Of a stretch of 64,000 nt of DNA, positions 9,000-17,356 are shown one piece after another. The DNA is taken from positions 4,898,001 to 4,962,000 of the forward strand of contig OY729512.2 in the NCBI GenBank assembly GCA_963422445.2, written 5' to 3'. Made by a program: the position numbers and the translations under genes. Positions within the stretch are counted from its first letter, which is position 1; each line of letters begins with the position of its first letter. The notes under the pieces were generated by a model. The model did not search any database, was not told the DNA's origin, and saw only the letters and a program-made list of their open reading frames with translations. The DNA comes from G963422445 sp963422445. Lineage in GTDB: Bacteria > Pseudomonadota > Alphaproteobacteria > Thalassobaculales > Thalassobaculaceae.

Positions 9000-9707
9000 T
9001 TATCTCTCGCAGCTTTGCCCGTTGCGACAGACGATCCAGAAGCAATGCCGCTTTCTCGCGTGGTGCGCCTTCTTCCACTGCGTCGAGACCATCGGCCCTG
9101 TCCTTATCTTCACGATCAGATCGCAGAGCGTGAACCCAGCCTCGTCGGCCATCCGCATGAAGTCGCAATGCGGCCATTTAGAGCGGTGGCAGTTCACCAT
9201 GTCGGTCATCTTCGCCAGCAGCAGACCCTTCGGCTTCAATACCCGCTTCGCCTGTTCGAGAAACGGCGGGTACAGGTAGCTAAGCGTCCAGCCCTGTTGC
9301 TTCCCGCATTCGACCGTCGCGCCGAAATCCTCGTCGAACCGCTTGCGGCTCTTGTCGCGTCCCTGCGGGCCGACATGCGGGGGATCGTAGACCACCACGC
9401 CGAAGGTCGGGTCGGGGATGCCTTCCATCTTCCGGTTGTCGCCGACGATCATCGGCTTGTAGCGGGGATCGATGTCCATCGAGACCACGCGCCGCACCGA
9501 TCCCTTCCCGAACCGTCCGTAGTTGTAGGTTGCGTCGAGGATCGGGTCGACCGGGATGGACGGATAGAACGCGAACATCGCTTCCAGCAGGTCCGCGTCG
9601 TTCCCCTCCCATACGCTGCTGACAGGCTCGTAGCGGTCAGGCTCGGCGGGCTGGTGCGGTTCGCGGTCAAGATCGAGCTCGACCCCGGCGACCTCCTGCA
9701 GCGCCAT
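9000..9707 (-). CDS. DNA methyltransferase carried by transposon F1 (235 aa)
   Basis: Intact frame starting MALQEVAGVELDLD. It shows a SAM-fold core with PILDATYNYGRF, VVSMDIDPRYKPM (acidic end of strand 2) and VVVYDPPHVGPQG, where DPPH matches the DPPY-type catalytic motif of N6-adenine/N4-cytosine methyltransferases. The later segment FLEQAKRVLKPKGLLLAKM is typical of this fold. The start codon lies within the 3' end of the transposase frame (about 40 bp overlap), implying coupling. The paired nuclease gene follows 66 bp downstream. Target specificity is unknown. The F2 copy has a 7-bp deletion at its N-terminus. Confidence 0.8.
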   Translation of the reverse strand: MALQEVAGVELDLDREPHQPAEPDRYEPVSSVWEGNDADLLEAMFAFYPSIPVDPILDATYNYGRFGKGSVRRVVSMDIDPRYKPMIVGDNRKMEGIPDPTFGVVVYDPPHVGPQGRDKSRKRFDEDFGATVECGKQQGWTLSYLYPPFLEQAKRVLKPKGLLLAKMTDMVNCHRSKWPHCDFMRMADEAGFTLCDLIVKIRTGPMVSTQWKKAHHARKRHCFWIVCRNGQSCER

Positions 9708-10670
9708 GGCGGATCAGCCCGCCGAGGTCACGATAGCGGAGCCGCTTGCCCACCATGTCCGCGGCGATCATTCCCATCTGATCGGCGGTGTCGGCCTCGC
9801 GGATGGTGTGGCGACCGGCAAACTCGGTCACGGAACGGTCGCAGTGCTTCTCGCTGAAGTGGTGGAAGGGGCCCTGATAACCCCGCTTCAACATCGACCA
9901 AAACGCTTCGATTCCGTTGGTGTGCGCCATCCCCCGGACGGACGCGCCGGCCGAGTGGTTCACGGCCTCATGGTCGCAAGTCCATGCCCTGAGAGCCGCT
10001 GGCCTCGTCCGTGAACACCTTCGCACCCGGCGCGGTGTGCGCGCCGATGAAGCCTTTGAGCGTCGCGCCGTCCGTGCCTTCAACCGTGCGCGCCGCGATC
10101 GTGTTGCTCTCGCGATCCTTCGTCCCGACCACGATGGTCTTACCAACCGCCCCGCGCCCCGTCAGTTCCTTACCGCTTGCTCTTGGGCATGTTCTTGCGC
10201 TTGCCCCCGATGTCGGTCTCATCGGCTTCTACGGGGCCGCTGAACAGCGGGTTGACGCCCTCAAAGGCCTTGCGCAGCCGGTGCGCCAGATGCCACGCTG
10301 ACTTTTGCGTGATCTCCAAGGCGCGATGCAGCTTCATGCTGCGCACACCCTTCAGGTCGGTCGTGACCAAGTAGATTGTGATGGCCCAGGTCTGATAGCC
10401 GAGCTTCGATCCATCCATGATGTTGCACGACCTCAGGCTGAACATCGGGCGCCCATCGCAGTCGCGGCAGCGGTGCGTCATGGTTCTGTGCTTAATCCCG
10501 CACTGGACATTGTCGGAACCGCAGTGCGGGCAGTGCGCGCCGTCCGGCCAAATCTTGCTCTCGAACCACTCGCGAGCCGCGTCATCGCTCGGGAACATCT
10601 TCATCAGCTTGGTGAGGCTGATCCCTTCCCTGTAAGCCTTGCCCGGGGCCTCTGAACCATCGTCCCACAT
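9667..10670 (-). pseudogene. IS1595-family transposase (F1), two frameshifts
   Basis: It starts MWDDGSEAPGKAYREGISL. A zinc ribbon (CPHCGSDN..CRDCDG) leads to ISXO2-like DDE-type sequence (KLGYQTWAITIYL, VEADETDIGGKRKN). After MPKSKR an extra T creates a TAA stop; KELTGRGAVGKT continues in the next frame. A second extra base after FTDEASGSQGMDL leads to DHEAVNHSAGASVRGMAHTN in the third frame, which includes the conserved HTNGIEAFWSMLKRGY. Both lesions are identical in F2. Either the enzyme is dead or expression needs +1 frameshifting twice, which is less likely. Confidence 0.8.
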
Positions 10671-10739
10671 CCCAAATTGCGACTTTCGTATAGCGGAGGC
10701 GGGGTCAAGCGAAAAATGTGACTTTCGTATATAATCCCC

Positions 10740-10783
10740 CTCACTTGTCACGACCCCTGTTACATTTCGGGCTGCGAACCGGG
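10740..10783 (+). repeat. Dispersed repeat (type R), partial copy 3
   Basis: CTCACTTGTCACGACCCCTG and onward to GAACCGGG matches the right two thirds of the repeats at 8041-8101 and 36729-36790. Its left part would lie where transposon F1 ends, so F1 may have inserted into or deleted part of it. The palindrome is diverged here (TTCGGGCTGCGAA). Confidence 0.5.
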
Positions 10784-10872
10784 AAGAATAAAAAGTAGGG
10801 ACTCGACGACATCACACCAGCAGCCATAATCGTCCCGTCACCGTCAGCAACGTGGTATCTGGGCAGTTACAT

Positions 10873-12370
10873 GAGCTTCTTGCAAAATTGCCGGCCCGAC
10901 CGGTTTTTTGCCTTGTCGAGGCTGATTTTGTTGTCGAGGGCCTGAGTCCCGGGGGCACCTCGTGGTATGTTGTGTTTCTACAATAACAAGATACCGAGGA
11001 GGTGACCCCGATGACCCTTGGCTCGACCCTATCCGATCTCTGGCACCGATTTCAAGGGGACCTTTTCCCTGCGTTGGCCGAGGCGGTCGGTCCTCTCCTC
11101 GAGACGCACAAGCGTTTCGTGACAGCTCTCGATCTCGTCAAGGTGGAGGGCTTCGTCGATGAGGTGTGGACCGGTCCGGGTCGGCCCCGGGAGGATCGCC
11201 GGGCGCTGGCCCGTGGCGTCATCGCCAAGGCGGTGTGGGGTCTGCCGACGACCCGCCACCTGATCGACAGGCTCAAGGTGGACCCGACGTTGCGCCGGCT
11301 GTGCGGCTGGTCGCGTGTCGCGGAGATCCCGAGTGAAGCGACGTTTTCGCGGGCGTTTGCCGAATTTTCGCAGTCCCGTCTTCCGGAGAGGATGCACGCG
11401 GCTCTGGTTGCAGAGACACTGGGCAACACGCTCATCGGCCACGTGTCGAGGGACTCGACGGCCATCGAGGCCCGGGAGACGCCGGCCCCGAAGCCGAAGG
11501 CCAGGACGCCGAACCGCAAGCGCGGCCGGCCCCGCAAGGGCGAGGAGAGGACGAAGGAGCCTGGGCGTCTCGAACGGCAAGCGAACGGGATGGATCTCGA
11601 TGAGAGGCTCGACGCGCTGCCGAAGGTCTGTGATCACGGGGCAAAGAAGAATGCCAAGGGGGTCCTGGAGGCTTGGCGCGGTGACAAGCTGCATATCGAC
11701 ACAGCAGACTGCGGGGTGCCGCTGAGTACCGTCCTCACCTCGGCATCCGTCCATGACAGCCCGGTCGCGATCCCGCTGGCGATGATGACCGCCGCGCGTG
11801 TGACCAATCTCTACGATCTCATGGACGCGGCCTATGATGCCAGGGAGATCTACCAGATGAGCGAACGGCTTGGCCATGTGCCGATCATCGATGTCAATCC
11901 GCGCCGGGACAAGGACCTCAAGGAGGAGCGAGACCGGGAGGCCCGGGCCCGGCGTGCAATAGGCCATGTCGATCCCGAGACCGTGCGGTTCCGGATCCGG
12001 TCCGGTGTCGAGAGGACCAACGCCCGCCTCAAGGATGAGTGTGGCGGGCGCCATGTCCGCGTCCGTGGACATTCCAGGGTCGCCTGCCATCTCATGGTCG
12101 GCATCCTGGCCCTGGCGGCTGACCCGTTGATACGTCTCGCCGTCCCATAGGGCGGCTCCGACAACGCATGCCGACCCTTCGCGGCCCTCTCGAAGAGAGG
12201 GGCCCGGAGAGGCGTGTCCCGATGTCCACAAAGGTCCCTGTTTGTTCTCATCGTCTCTGATGAGACACCGCGAATCCATGGAGTCCGACCTCCAGGTGCA
12301 GAGGTGACCGGGATCAACCGACCAATCCGGGCTCACCGGATCCTGGGGGCAGGAATTTTGCAAGAGGTTC
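10873..12370 (+). mobile_element. IS element type J, intact copy (DUF772/DDE type)
   Basis: 1498 bp. Ends GAGCTTCTTGCAAAATTGCC and the inverted GGCAGGAATTTTGCAAGAGG plus TTC. Flanked by the 4-bp duplication ACAT (10869-10872 and 12371-12374). A second copy at 58087-60983 is interrupted by another IS. The strong GAGGAGGTGACCCCG ribosome-binding region lies just before the transposase start. Confidence 0.9.
11002..12150 (+). CDS. Transposase, DUF772 plus DDE_Tnp_1 type (IS5/IS1182-like), 382 aa
   Basis: Intact. The N-terminal DUF772-like segment (RALARGVIAKAVWGLPTTRHLIDRL) is followed by HVSRDSTAIEARE (first catalytic Asp), a basic linker of Lys/Arg/Pro (KPKARTPNRKRGRPRKG), LMDAAYDAREI (second Asp) and RSGVERTNARLKDECGGRHV (terminal Glu region). 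ATG with AGGAGGTGA 8 nt upstream. The matching gene in the J2 copy has an 11-bp deletion and an IS insertion, so this is the functional version in the window. Confidence 0.9.
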   Translation: MTPMTLGSTLSDLWHRFQGDLFPALAEAVGPLLETHKRFVTALDLVKVEGFVDEVWTGPGRPREDRRALARGVIAKAVWGLPTTRHLIDRLKVDPTLRRLCGWSRVAEIPSEATFSRAFAEFSQSRLPERMHAALVAETLGNTLIGHVSRDSTAIEARETPAPKPKARTPNRKRGRPRKGEERTKEPGRLERQANGMDLDERLDALPKVCDHGAKKNAKGVLEAWRGDKLHIDTADCGVPLSTVLTSASVHDSPVAIPLAMMTAARVTNLYDLMDAAYDAREIYQMSERLGHVPIIDVNPRRDKDLKEERDREARARRAIGHVDPETVRFRIRSGVERTNARLKDECGGRHVRVRGHSRVACHLMVGILALAADPLIRLAVP

Positions 12371-12386
12371 ACATTACAAATATATA

Positions 12387-13403
12387 CCTGATTACCACTC
12401 AAACCAAGCGTAACTTGAGCAGTCGCTCCGGCATCGGCGGTGTCCGCAGCGCCACGTAGGCCAGTCTGGGGATGATGTCAGGCAGGTCGAAGCGACGATT
12501 GAACCGGTACTCGAACTCCGCCCGATAGCGCTGCGCGTACTTGGGGCGAACCGCATGATAGGTGCCGCGCAACGCCGTCTTGATGTTGCCGAGAATCGTG
12601 TTCACCCAACGAAACTCGGGACGCTCGACCGCGGCTTTCCCGCCGCCGGTCACCATCGGCTCATGCACGCAGCCTGCCGCACTCACGCCATTGAAGCAGG
12701 CCAGCCCATCGGAGAGCACTTGCGTGCCCGGGCTCAGGTGCTGCTGCGCCCAAGCGGCGATTTCAGTGAGACGGAAGCCCTCAACCACAGTGAGCGTCAC
12801 GCGCAGCGGATGTCCCTGCTCATTGGTCTCGACCGCGGCCACGAACGGGGTCTTGCCCGTCGCGCCCCGCCCGCGCTTGCCCCCGAGTATAGGCATCGTC
12901 GCGTTGGACCGACCCGCCGAGCGGGTGCTCTCGGTCGCGCTCCATCATCACCTGCATCAGCTTGTGGCGCATGCGCCAGGCGGCGTTGTCGGAGATGCCG
13001 AGTTGGCGGTGCAGCGTCATCGCCGATGTACCTTTCTTGTCCTGGGTCATGAAGGAGAGGCCCTGGAACCACACCGTCAGGGGCAGCTTGGTGGCCTCGA
13101 AGAGGGTGCCGGCGGTAATGGAGGTCTGGCGGTTGCAGCGATAGCACTGCTGGAGCTTGTGAGTGGTCAGCTGACAGCCTCGGTCGTGGCCGCAGTTCGG
13201 GCACACGAAACCGTTGGGCCAGCGCCATCGGTACAGGGCGTCGAAGCACTGCTGTTCGGTTCCATAGAGCGAGAGGAACGCGTTGAGGCTGATTCCTTTC
13301 TGGAACTGCACCGGGTTGCGGGCCATGGAATTCTCCCTCTCTATCAGTGAATTACATGGCTATATTCTATACTAAGTATCACTTAGAATCGAGGGTAATC
13401 AGG
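12387..13403 (-). mobile_element. IS1595-family element type E, copy E1
   Basis: 1017 bp with ends CCTGATTACC and GGTAATCAGG. Perfect 8-bp target duplication AATATATA at 12379-12386 and 13404-13411, the length expected for IS1595. The target site is the outer end of the palindromic repeat M (13406-13530). A shorter copy, E2, lies at 31224-32126. Confidence 0.92.
12399..13326 (-). pseudogene. IS1595-family transposase (E1), one frameshift
   Basis: It starts MARNPVQFQKGISLNAFLSL. A zinc ribbon (CPNCGHDRGC..CYRCNRQ), TLFEATKLPLTVWFQGL and RQLGISDNAAWRMRHKLMQ follow. The frame changes at QRDDAY: one extra base precedes LGGKRGRG, and the C-terminal half (VTGGGKAAVERPEFRWVNT, ILGNIKTALRGTYH) is in the next frame. 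Without the extra base the protein would be about 308 aa. Confidence 0.85.
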
Positions 13404-13405
13404 AA

Positions 13406-13530
13406 TATATATACCGCTTATGCCCGTGGCTCCGGTGGCACACGATGTTGCCCCCGATGTCGACTATTCCCGGCACGCCAAACGCTACATGTACGTTTCA
13501 CCGGAGCCACGGGCATAAGCGGTATATATA
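13406..13530. repeat. Palindromic MITE-like repeat (type M), copy 2
   Basis: Arms of 32 bp: TATATATACCGCTTATGCCC then GTGGCTCCGGTG (13406-13437), with the exact reverse complement at 13499-13530. The roughly 60-bp interior has no ORF. E1 inserted at its left tip, so the left TATATA is also part of the E1 target duplication. The type-A IS5 element starts 11 bp to the right. Confidence 0.8.
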
Positions 13531-14888
13531 TTACTGTGATGCTAGATAGTGTCGTCACGAAATACCAGCCCAGAGCGCCAGACACCGGATCTGCACCGCG
13601 GCAAGGAACGATGCGGCATTCCTAGCGTATCGCGTGGCAATCCCACGCCAGCGCTTGAGCCACAGAAACGCGTTCTCCACCCAATGCCGGTGCCGGTAGA
13701 GAGGGACATCATACGCTCTGGGGTGCTTGCGGTTCCGCTTCGGCGGAACCGCTGGAATGACTTCATGCTCCTCACAATAAGACAGGATGGCATTCGTGTC
13801 ATAGGCCTTGTCCGCCAACAAGAACTCGGCATCTATCCCTTCAATCAGCTCGACCGCTTGACTGCAATCTGCTGCCGTCCCCTCGGTCACCAACACCCGC
13901 ACCGGCATCCCATGCGCGTCCACAGCCAGGTGCAGCGTCGTGTTCAGCCCCCTTTTGTGCGATCCATCGCCTGATTGCCACCGACCGCACCGCTCGCATG
14001 GGGATAGACCTTGAGATGACTGGCGTCAATCATCAGCCACTCATCGTCCGGCTCATCCACCAGATGCTCCAGCAACGCCTCCCAGACCCCCTTGTTCCGC
14101 CAGCGACAGAACCGACGATGGGTAGTTTTCCAGTCTCCATAGTCTGGCGGCACATCACGCCAGGGAGCGCCGGTACGCAGAATCCAGCAAGACCGCATTA
14201 GGTCGTGTTGACGAATTCATGAAATGCTGATGATCATTCTCCATCAATGACACTTTCCGGGGACTTATCATGGCGTTACGCCTGCTCATCCCGGATGCTG
14301 TCTGCTCGACACTCGAGCCGCTACTGCGTGAGAGCAAACACGCCGCCGGCGCCCCGCCACGGCTCAGCGACCGAATGTTCATCGAAGCCGTCCTCTACCA
14401 GGCGCGTACCGGAACCCCATGGCGCGACCTGCCCGACGAATTCGGCCATTGGAATGCCGTCTATCAGCGGTTTCGCCGTTGGGAGAAGCGCCACCTCCGG
14501 GCACGGCTCTGGCAACAGATACAACAGGGAGACGATGAAGCACTCAAGGAAGTGTTCATCGATTCGACCATCGTGCGTGCTCATCAATACGCCGCCGGCG
14601 CGGAAAAAACGGCGGCCAGGAGGCCCAGGCTCCCGGCCGCTCCCGGGGTGGGTTCTCCACCAGGCTGCACGTGGCCTGTGCCAACGAAACAACCGGTGTG
14701 TCCGTCGTATTGACGGGTGGCGAGCGCCATGATGGCGTGGGATGCGAGCTGCTGTGGAAGGCTTTGCCTAGCTCTCCCGCACCGGAGGCTGCGGTCATGG
14801 ACAAGGCGTATGACAGCAAGGGCATTCGCCAGGTGCTGGCCGACCAGGGCGTCGAAGCCGTAATTCCCGCCCGGTCGAACCGGACTGA

Positions 14889-16090
14889 TACCAAACCCAC
14901 TATTGACTGACGCGTATGGGGTTTGGGCTGACGGCCCAGTCTCGATGGCCGATGGAGGCGATGCGCTTGGGGGATTTGCAAAGCCAGTCCCAAGCCTGCT
15001 CGCAGGTCTTGCGGAGCGCGTCGGTGTCGTCGAAGAGCCGGTTGGCGAAGCAGTTCTGTTTGAGGAACTGGATGACGTTCTCCATCGGGTTGAGTTCCGG
15101 GCTGTAGGGCGGGAGCAGGACGAGGGTCAGGTTCTCGGGGATCGCGAGTTCCTTGCTCTTGTGCCAGCCGGCACCGTCGAGAACCACCACTCCGTGGTGG
15201 CCCGGAAGCACGGCGGCGCCGATCCGCTCGAGGTGCTCGTTCATGGAGACCGTGTTGGCCCGGTCGGCGACATGGCCCACGGCTTGCTTGCTCGCCGCGT
15301 TGACGGCGCCGAACAGATAGACGTAGCCGTAGCGATGATCGCGCACGATCCGGGGACGCTGGCCCTTGCGCGCCCAGACCCGTGACAGCATGCCTTTCTG
15401 GCCGATCCGAGCCTCGTCCTGAAACCAGATCTCGAGCGGCCGTTCGGCTCGTTCCGGTCCCACGGCTTCCTCGACAAGCGTCTGAAAGTCGCTGCGAAAC
15501 GCCTCCTGTTTCCGCGTCTCCGTCTTGGGGTGACGCGGGCGCGGCGACAGATGACGGAAGCCAAGACGCCGGAGCAGGCGGCGGGCTCCTTCCCGCGAAT
15601 ACTTCACTCCGAAATGGGCTTCGATCTTGCCCGCGATGTCCTTCACCCGCCACCGAACCACCCCATCGGCCTCCGGCTCCGGACCCGCTTCCAGCCAGCC
15701 CGTGACGATCTTCATCTGCTCCTCGTCGAGCATGACCTTCCGTCCCGAACCGGGACGGTCGCGCAAACCCGCAGAACCGGCTTCGTTGTAGCGGTGCACC
15801 CAGTCCCGCAGGGTCTGACGGTCCATCCCCTGCGAGCGCGCCGCTTCCTCCCGGCTGTGCCCGTCCAGGATCATCGCTATCGCACGAAGACGACGCGCCT
15901 GCCGCTCGTTCCCGCAGCGCCTCGCCGCAGCGCGCAACTCTCCTGCCGTGTGATCAAGACGCGTTACGGGAACCGTCATCGCTCATCTCCGAAAGACCTC
16001 CGAAAAACCCCACATCACAACATAAAGGGGAACAAATATCACGCAAACACAATACCTTGCCCGACGAGTCAATCATTCATGGCTTTGGTA
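14889..16090 (-). mobile_element. IS630-like element type C, copy C1
   Basis: 1202 bp. Ends TACCAAACCC and GGCTTTGGTA, related inverted repeats. Flanked by TGA on both sides (14886-14888, 16091-16093). The uninterrupted B2 copy has a single TGA at this place (CGGACTGAGACG), so the duplication is 3 bp. It is the innermost of three nested elements. Copy C2 (56535-57736) has exactly the same length. Confidence 0.95.
14900..15979 (-). CDS. IS630-family transposase (C1), 359 aa
   Basis: Intact. Starts MTVPVTRLDHTAGELRAA. Helix-turn-helix region SREEAARSQGMDRQTLRDWV, then the DDE domain with IWFQDEARIGQKGMLSRVW, GVVVLDGAGWHKSKEL and LPPYSPELNPMENVIQFLKQ. It differs from the C2 protein at only a few residues (for example A/V in the RAA.RRCG segment), pointing to recent transposition. 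It reads opposite to the host type-B transposase. Confidence 0.95.
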   Translation of the reverse strand: MTVPVTRLDHTAGELRAAARRCGNERQARRLRAIAMILDGHSREEAARSQGMDRQTLRDWVHRYNEAGSAGLRDRPGSGRKVMLDEEQMKIVTGWLEAGPEPEADGVVRWRVKDIAGKIEAHFGVKYSREGARRLLRRLGFRHLSPRPRHPKTETRKQEAFRSDFQTLVEEAVGPERAERPLEIWFQDEARIGQKGMLSRVWARKGQRPRIVRDHRYGYVYLFGAVNAASKQAVGHVADRANTVSMNEHLERIGAAVLPGHHGVVVLDGAGWHKSKELAIPENLTLVLLPPYSPELNPMENVIQFLKQNCFANRLFDDTDALRKTCEQAWDWLCKSPKRIASIGHRDWAVSPNPIRVSQ

Positions 16091-16467
16091 TGAGACGATT
16101 CATCACGATCAAGAAAAGGACAAGCGGCGCCAGCAGGTCGAGCGATTCTTCAACAAGCTCAAACAATTCCGTCGCATTGCCACACGCTATGACAAGCTCG
16201 CTCGGACGGTCCTCGCGTTTGTCCACATTGTCTCAGCATGGATTCTGCTTCGATCATTCGTCAACACGGCCTAATGAACCGTCGATTATCCTGCGCCACC
16301 CCACCCCAACTTCCCGCTCGGCCAGGCAGATGAGGCTCCAACAACAGCCAGACCCTGTCCGACATGTCGTGACGCCGATGAGCCAATCCCATGAGTCGCC
16401 TCCAAGAACCATCGAGTGAGTTCGACAGATAGGACAGATGAACATCACTCGTGACGACACTATCTAG

Positions 16468-16992
16468 CGGATCGGGCACGAGAAAAAATACCAAGAACAT
16501 GGCGGACCGCCATTCGCTCAATGTTATCGCCTGGTACTGGATGCCTCCAGCTCGCCCGCCATCGACTCGCGATCCCTGCTGCGCTGGCAGATCTTCAATG
16601 TCCTGGCGGGCAACTCGGATGGCCACGCCAAGAATCTCTCCCTGCTGCATCTGCCCGATGGCACCATGCGACTGGCGCCCTTCTATGATCTGATATGCAC
16701 CCGAGCCATTGACCACATCGATTTCCATCTTGCTCTCGATGTCGGCGGTGAACGCAATCCAGCCATGATCACGCCCGCGTGCTGGGACATGTTGGCCAAG
16801 CAATGCGATGTGCAACCGCAATATCTGCACAATCTGGTAAAGGAGACTGAAACCGCTCTGCAGGAAAGGCTTGGTCCGGTGCAGGAGGATTTCAAGGCAC
16901 GTTACAGCCCTTATCCCGCATTGCTACACGTCGAAGTGATCATCAACCAACAGCATCGGCATATCGTTCGGCAATGGAAGGACTTCCGTTAG
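16468..16992 (+). pseudogene. hipA: HipA-like toxin kinase, C-terminal fragment
   Basis: 174 codons open from the end of the type-A element. EKKYQEHGGPPFAQCYRLV, SRSLLRWQIFNVLAGNSDGH and AKNLSLLHLPDG match the C-terminal lobe of HipA serine/threonine kinases, including the catalytic and metal-binding motif NSDGHAKN. The N-terminal half is missing because the IS5 element inserted there. No hipB antitoxin gene remains nearby. HipA kinases phosphorylate GltX and cause persistence; this fragment cannot be active. Confidence 0.8.
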
Positions 16993-17149
16993 CGGGCGAC
17001 ACGACTTCGAAACGAACACGGTACACCCCCTGCATGCAAGACGATCGGACGCTCGCTTCAAACGCTTGATGACGGCAAACCGCGCGGATGCCCAAGATAT
17101 GTCCGGAATCCGTATTCGGTCACGGTCATGTTGTGTTACGATCAGGACA

Positions 17150-17174
17150 TGAACACGAATGAAACCGGATTTTC
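17150..17174 (+). pseudogene. Detached 5' end of the sirtuin gene
   Basis: ATG followed by codons for NETGFS-type residues: the peptide is MNTNETGF plus one base of the next codon, ending at the MITE G1. Joined to the sirtuin body next to MITE G2 (read leftward from 20880), it gives MNTNETGFSASAALAAMIA in frame. The last 8 bp (GGATTTTC) are the target duplication that reappears beside G2. See the inversion finding. Confidence 0.8.
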
Positions 17175-17355
17175 GGGGATTATATACATAAGTTGACTCT
17201 GGTGCAATGTCTCAGGATGCCGGGAAGATGTTTGCCAACTATAAGCGTATGCAGCCCACCAAGTTGTTTTTGGAGGAACGTTCTCGGGATGTGGGAATTT
17301 CCTGTTCAACCTTTCGCGGAAACTGAAGGAGAGTCAATCTATGTATATAATCCCC
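17175..17355 (+). mobile_element. MITE-like element type G, copy G1 (181 bp)
   Basis: Ends GGGGATTATATACATA and TATGTATATAATCCCC; the first 13 bp equal the inverted repeat of the IS1595-type transposon F, which probably mobilises it in trans. One mismatch separates it from G2. It holds a 39-codon ORF (ATG at 17207, MSQDAGKMFANYKRM) and, at its right end, GAAGGAGAGTCAATCT followed by ATG, an outward-facing translation start. Flanks are GGATTTTC (left) and TTTTATTG (right), not a matching pair. Confidence 0.9.
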
Positions 17356-17356
17356 T

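Larger units (their letters stand above)
8178..10739 (-). mobile_element. IS1595-family transposon carrying restriction-modification-like cargo, copy F1
   Basis: 2562 bp bounded by the inverted repeat GGGGATTATATA. In transcription order (right to left) it holds a broken IS1595-type transposase, a DNA methyltransferase, an Eco29kI-type GIY-YIG nuclease (frameshifted) and a 59-aa ORF. The second copy, F2 (21071-23625), is inverted, nearly identical and 7 bp shorter. No matching 8-bp target duplication is visible at the ends of F1. Just inside its left end is a tRNA 3'-end-like sequence (8211-8235). Confidence 0.85.
14201..16271 (+). mobile_element. IS5-family element type B, copy B1, interrupted by type C
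   Basis: Ends GGTCGTGTTGACGAAT and ATTCGTCAACACGGCC. Comparison with the intact type-A sequence at 1-341 shows a TA target duplication (14199-14200 and 16272-16273). Without the inserted IS630 (14889-16090 plus a TGA duplication) it would be about 870 bp, the same as copy B2 at 61486-62356. Confidence 0.9.
14270..16274 (+). pseudogene. IS5-family transposase (B1), interrupted
   Basis: It starts MALRLLIPDAVCSTLEPLL; the first frame carries RTGTPWRDLPDEFGHWNAVY and VFIDSTIVRAHQYAAGA (first Asp). An A6 tract (GAAAAAAC near 14604) is where translation would slip -1 into the frame with ACANETTGVSVVLTGG and AVMDKAYDSKGIRQVL (second Asp). After NRT the type-C IS630 splits the gene; it resumes ETIHHDQEKDKRRQ-like sequence to RFFNKLKQFRRIATRYD (Glu region) and stops at 16272-16274. 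Confidence 0.85.
13555..16392 (-). pseudogene. IS5-family (IS427-like) two-frame transposase, interrupted
   Basis: Frame A starts at 16392 (MGLAHRRHD), is split by the type-B element at 14201-16271, resumes with RTGAPWRDVPPDYGDW and LMIDASHLKVYPHASGAVGG (first Asp), and ends MDRTKGG-stop. The catalytic frame B follows as GLNTTLHLAVDAHGMPVRV, FLLADKAYDTNAIL (second Asp) and HWVENAFLWLKRWRGIATRY (Glu). The switch sits on A-AAA-GGG read on the minus strand (13956 to 13950), a classical -1 programmed frameshift signal of this group. The gene is dead here only because of the insertion. Confidence 0.85.
13542..16467 (-). mobile_element. IS5-family element type A, interrupted by type B (itself interrupted by type C)
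   Basis: Inverted ends ATAGTGTCGTCACGA and TCGTGACGACACTAT, each flanked by CTAG, which I take as a 4-bp target duplication (13542-13545, 16464-16467). Removing the inner element and its TA duplication restores sequence matching the partial copy at 1-341. It cut off the 5' part of a hipA gene on its right. Confidence 0.88.

Noticed and set aside
14889..16090. Plain TA duplication for the type-C IS630
   Set aside because: It would require a pre-insertion site containing TA, but the uninterrupted copy at 62170 has TGA only, without the extra bases.
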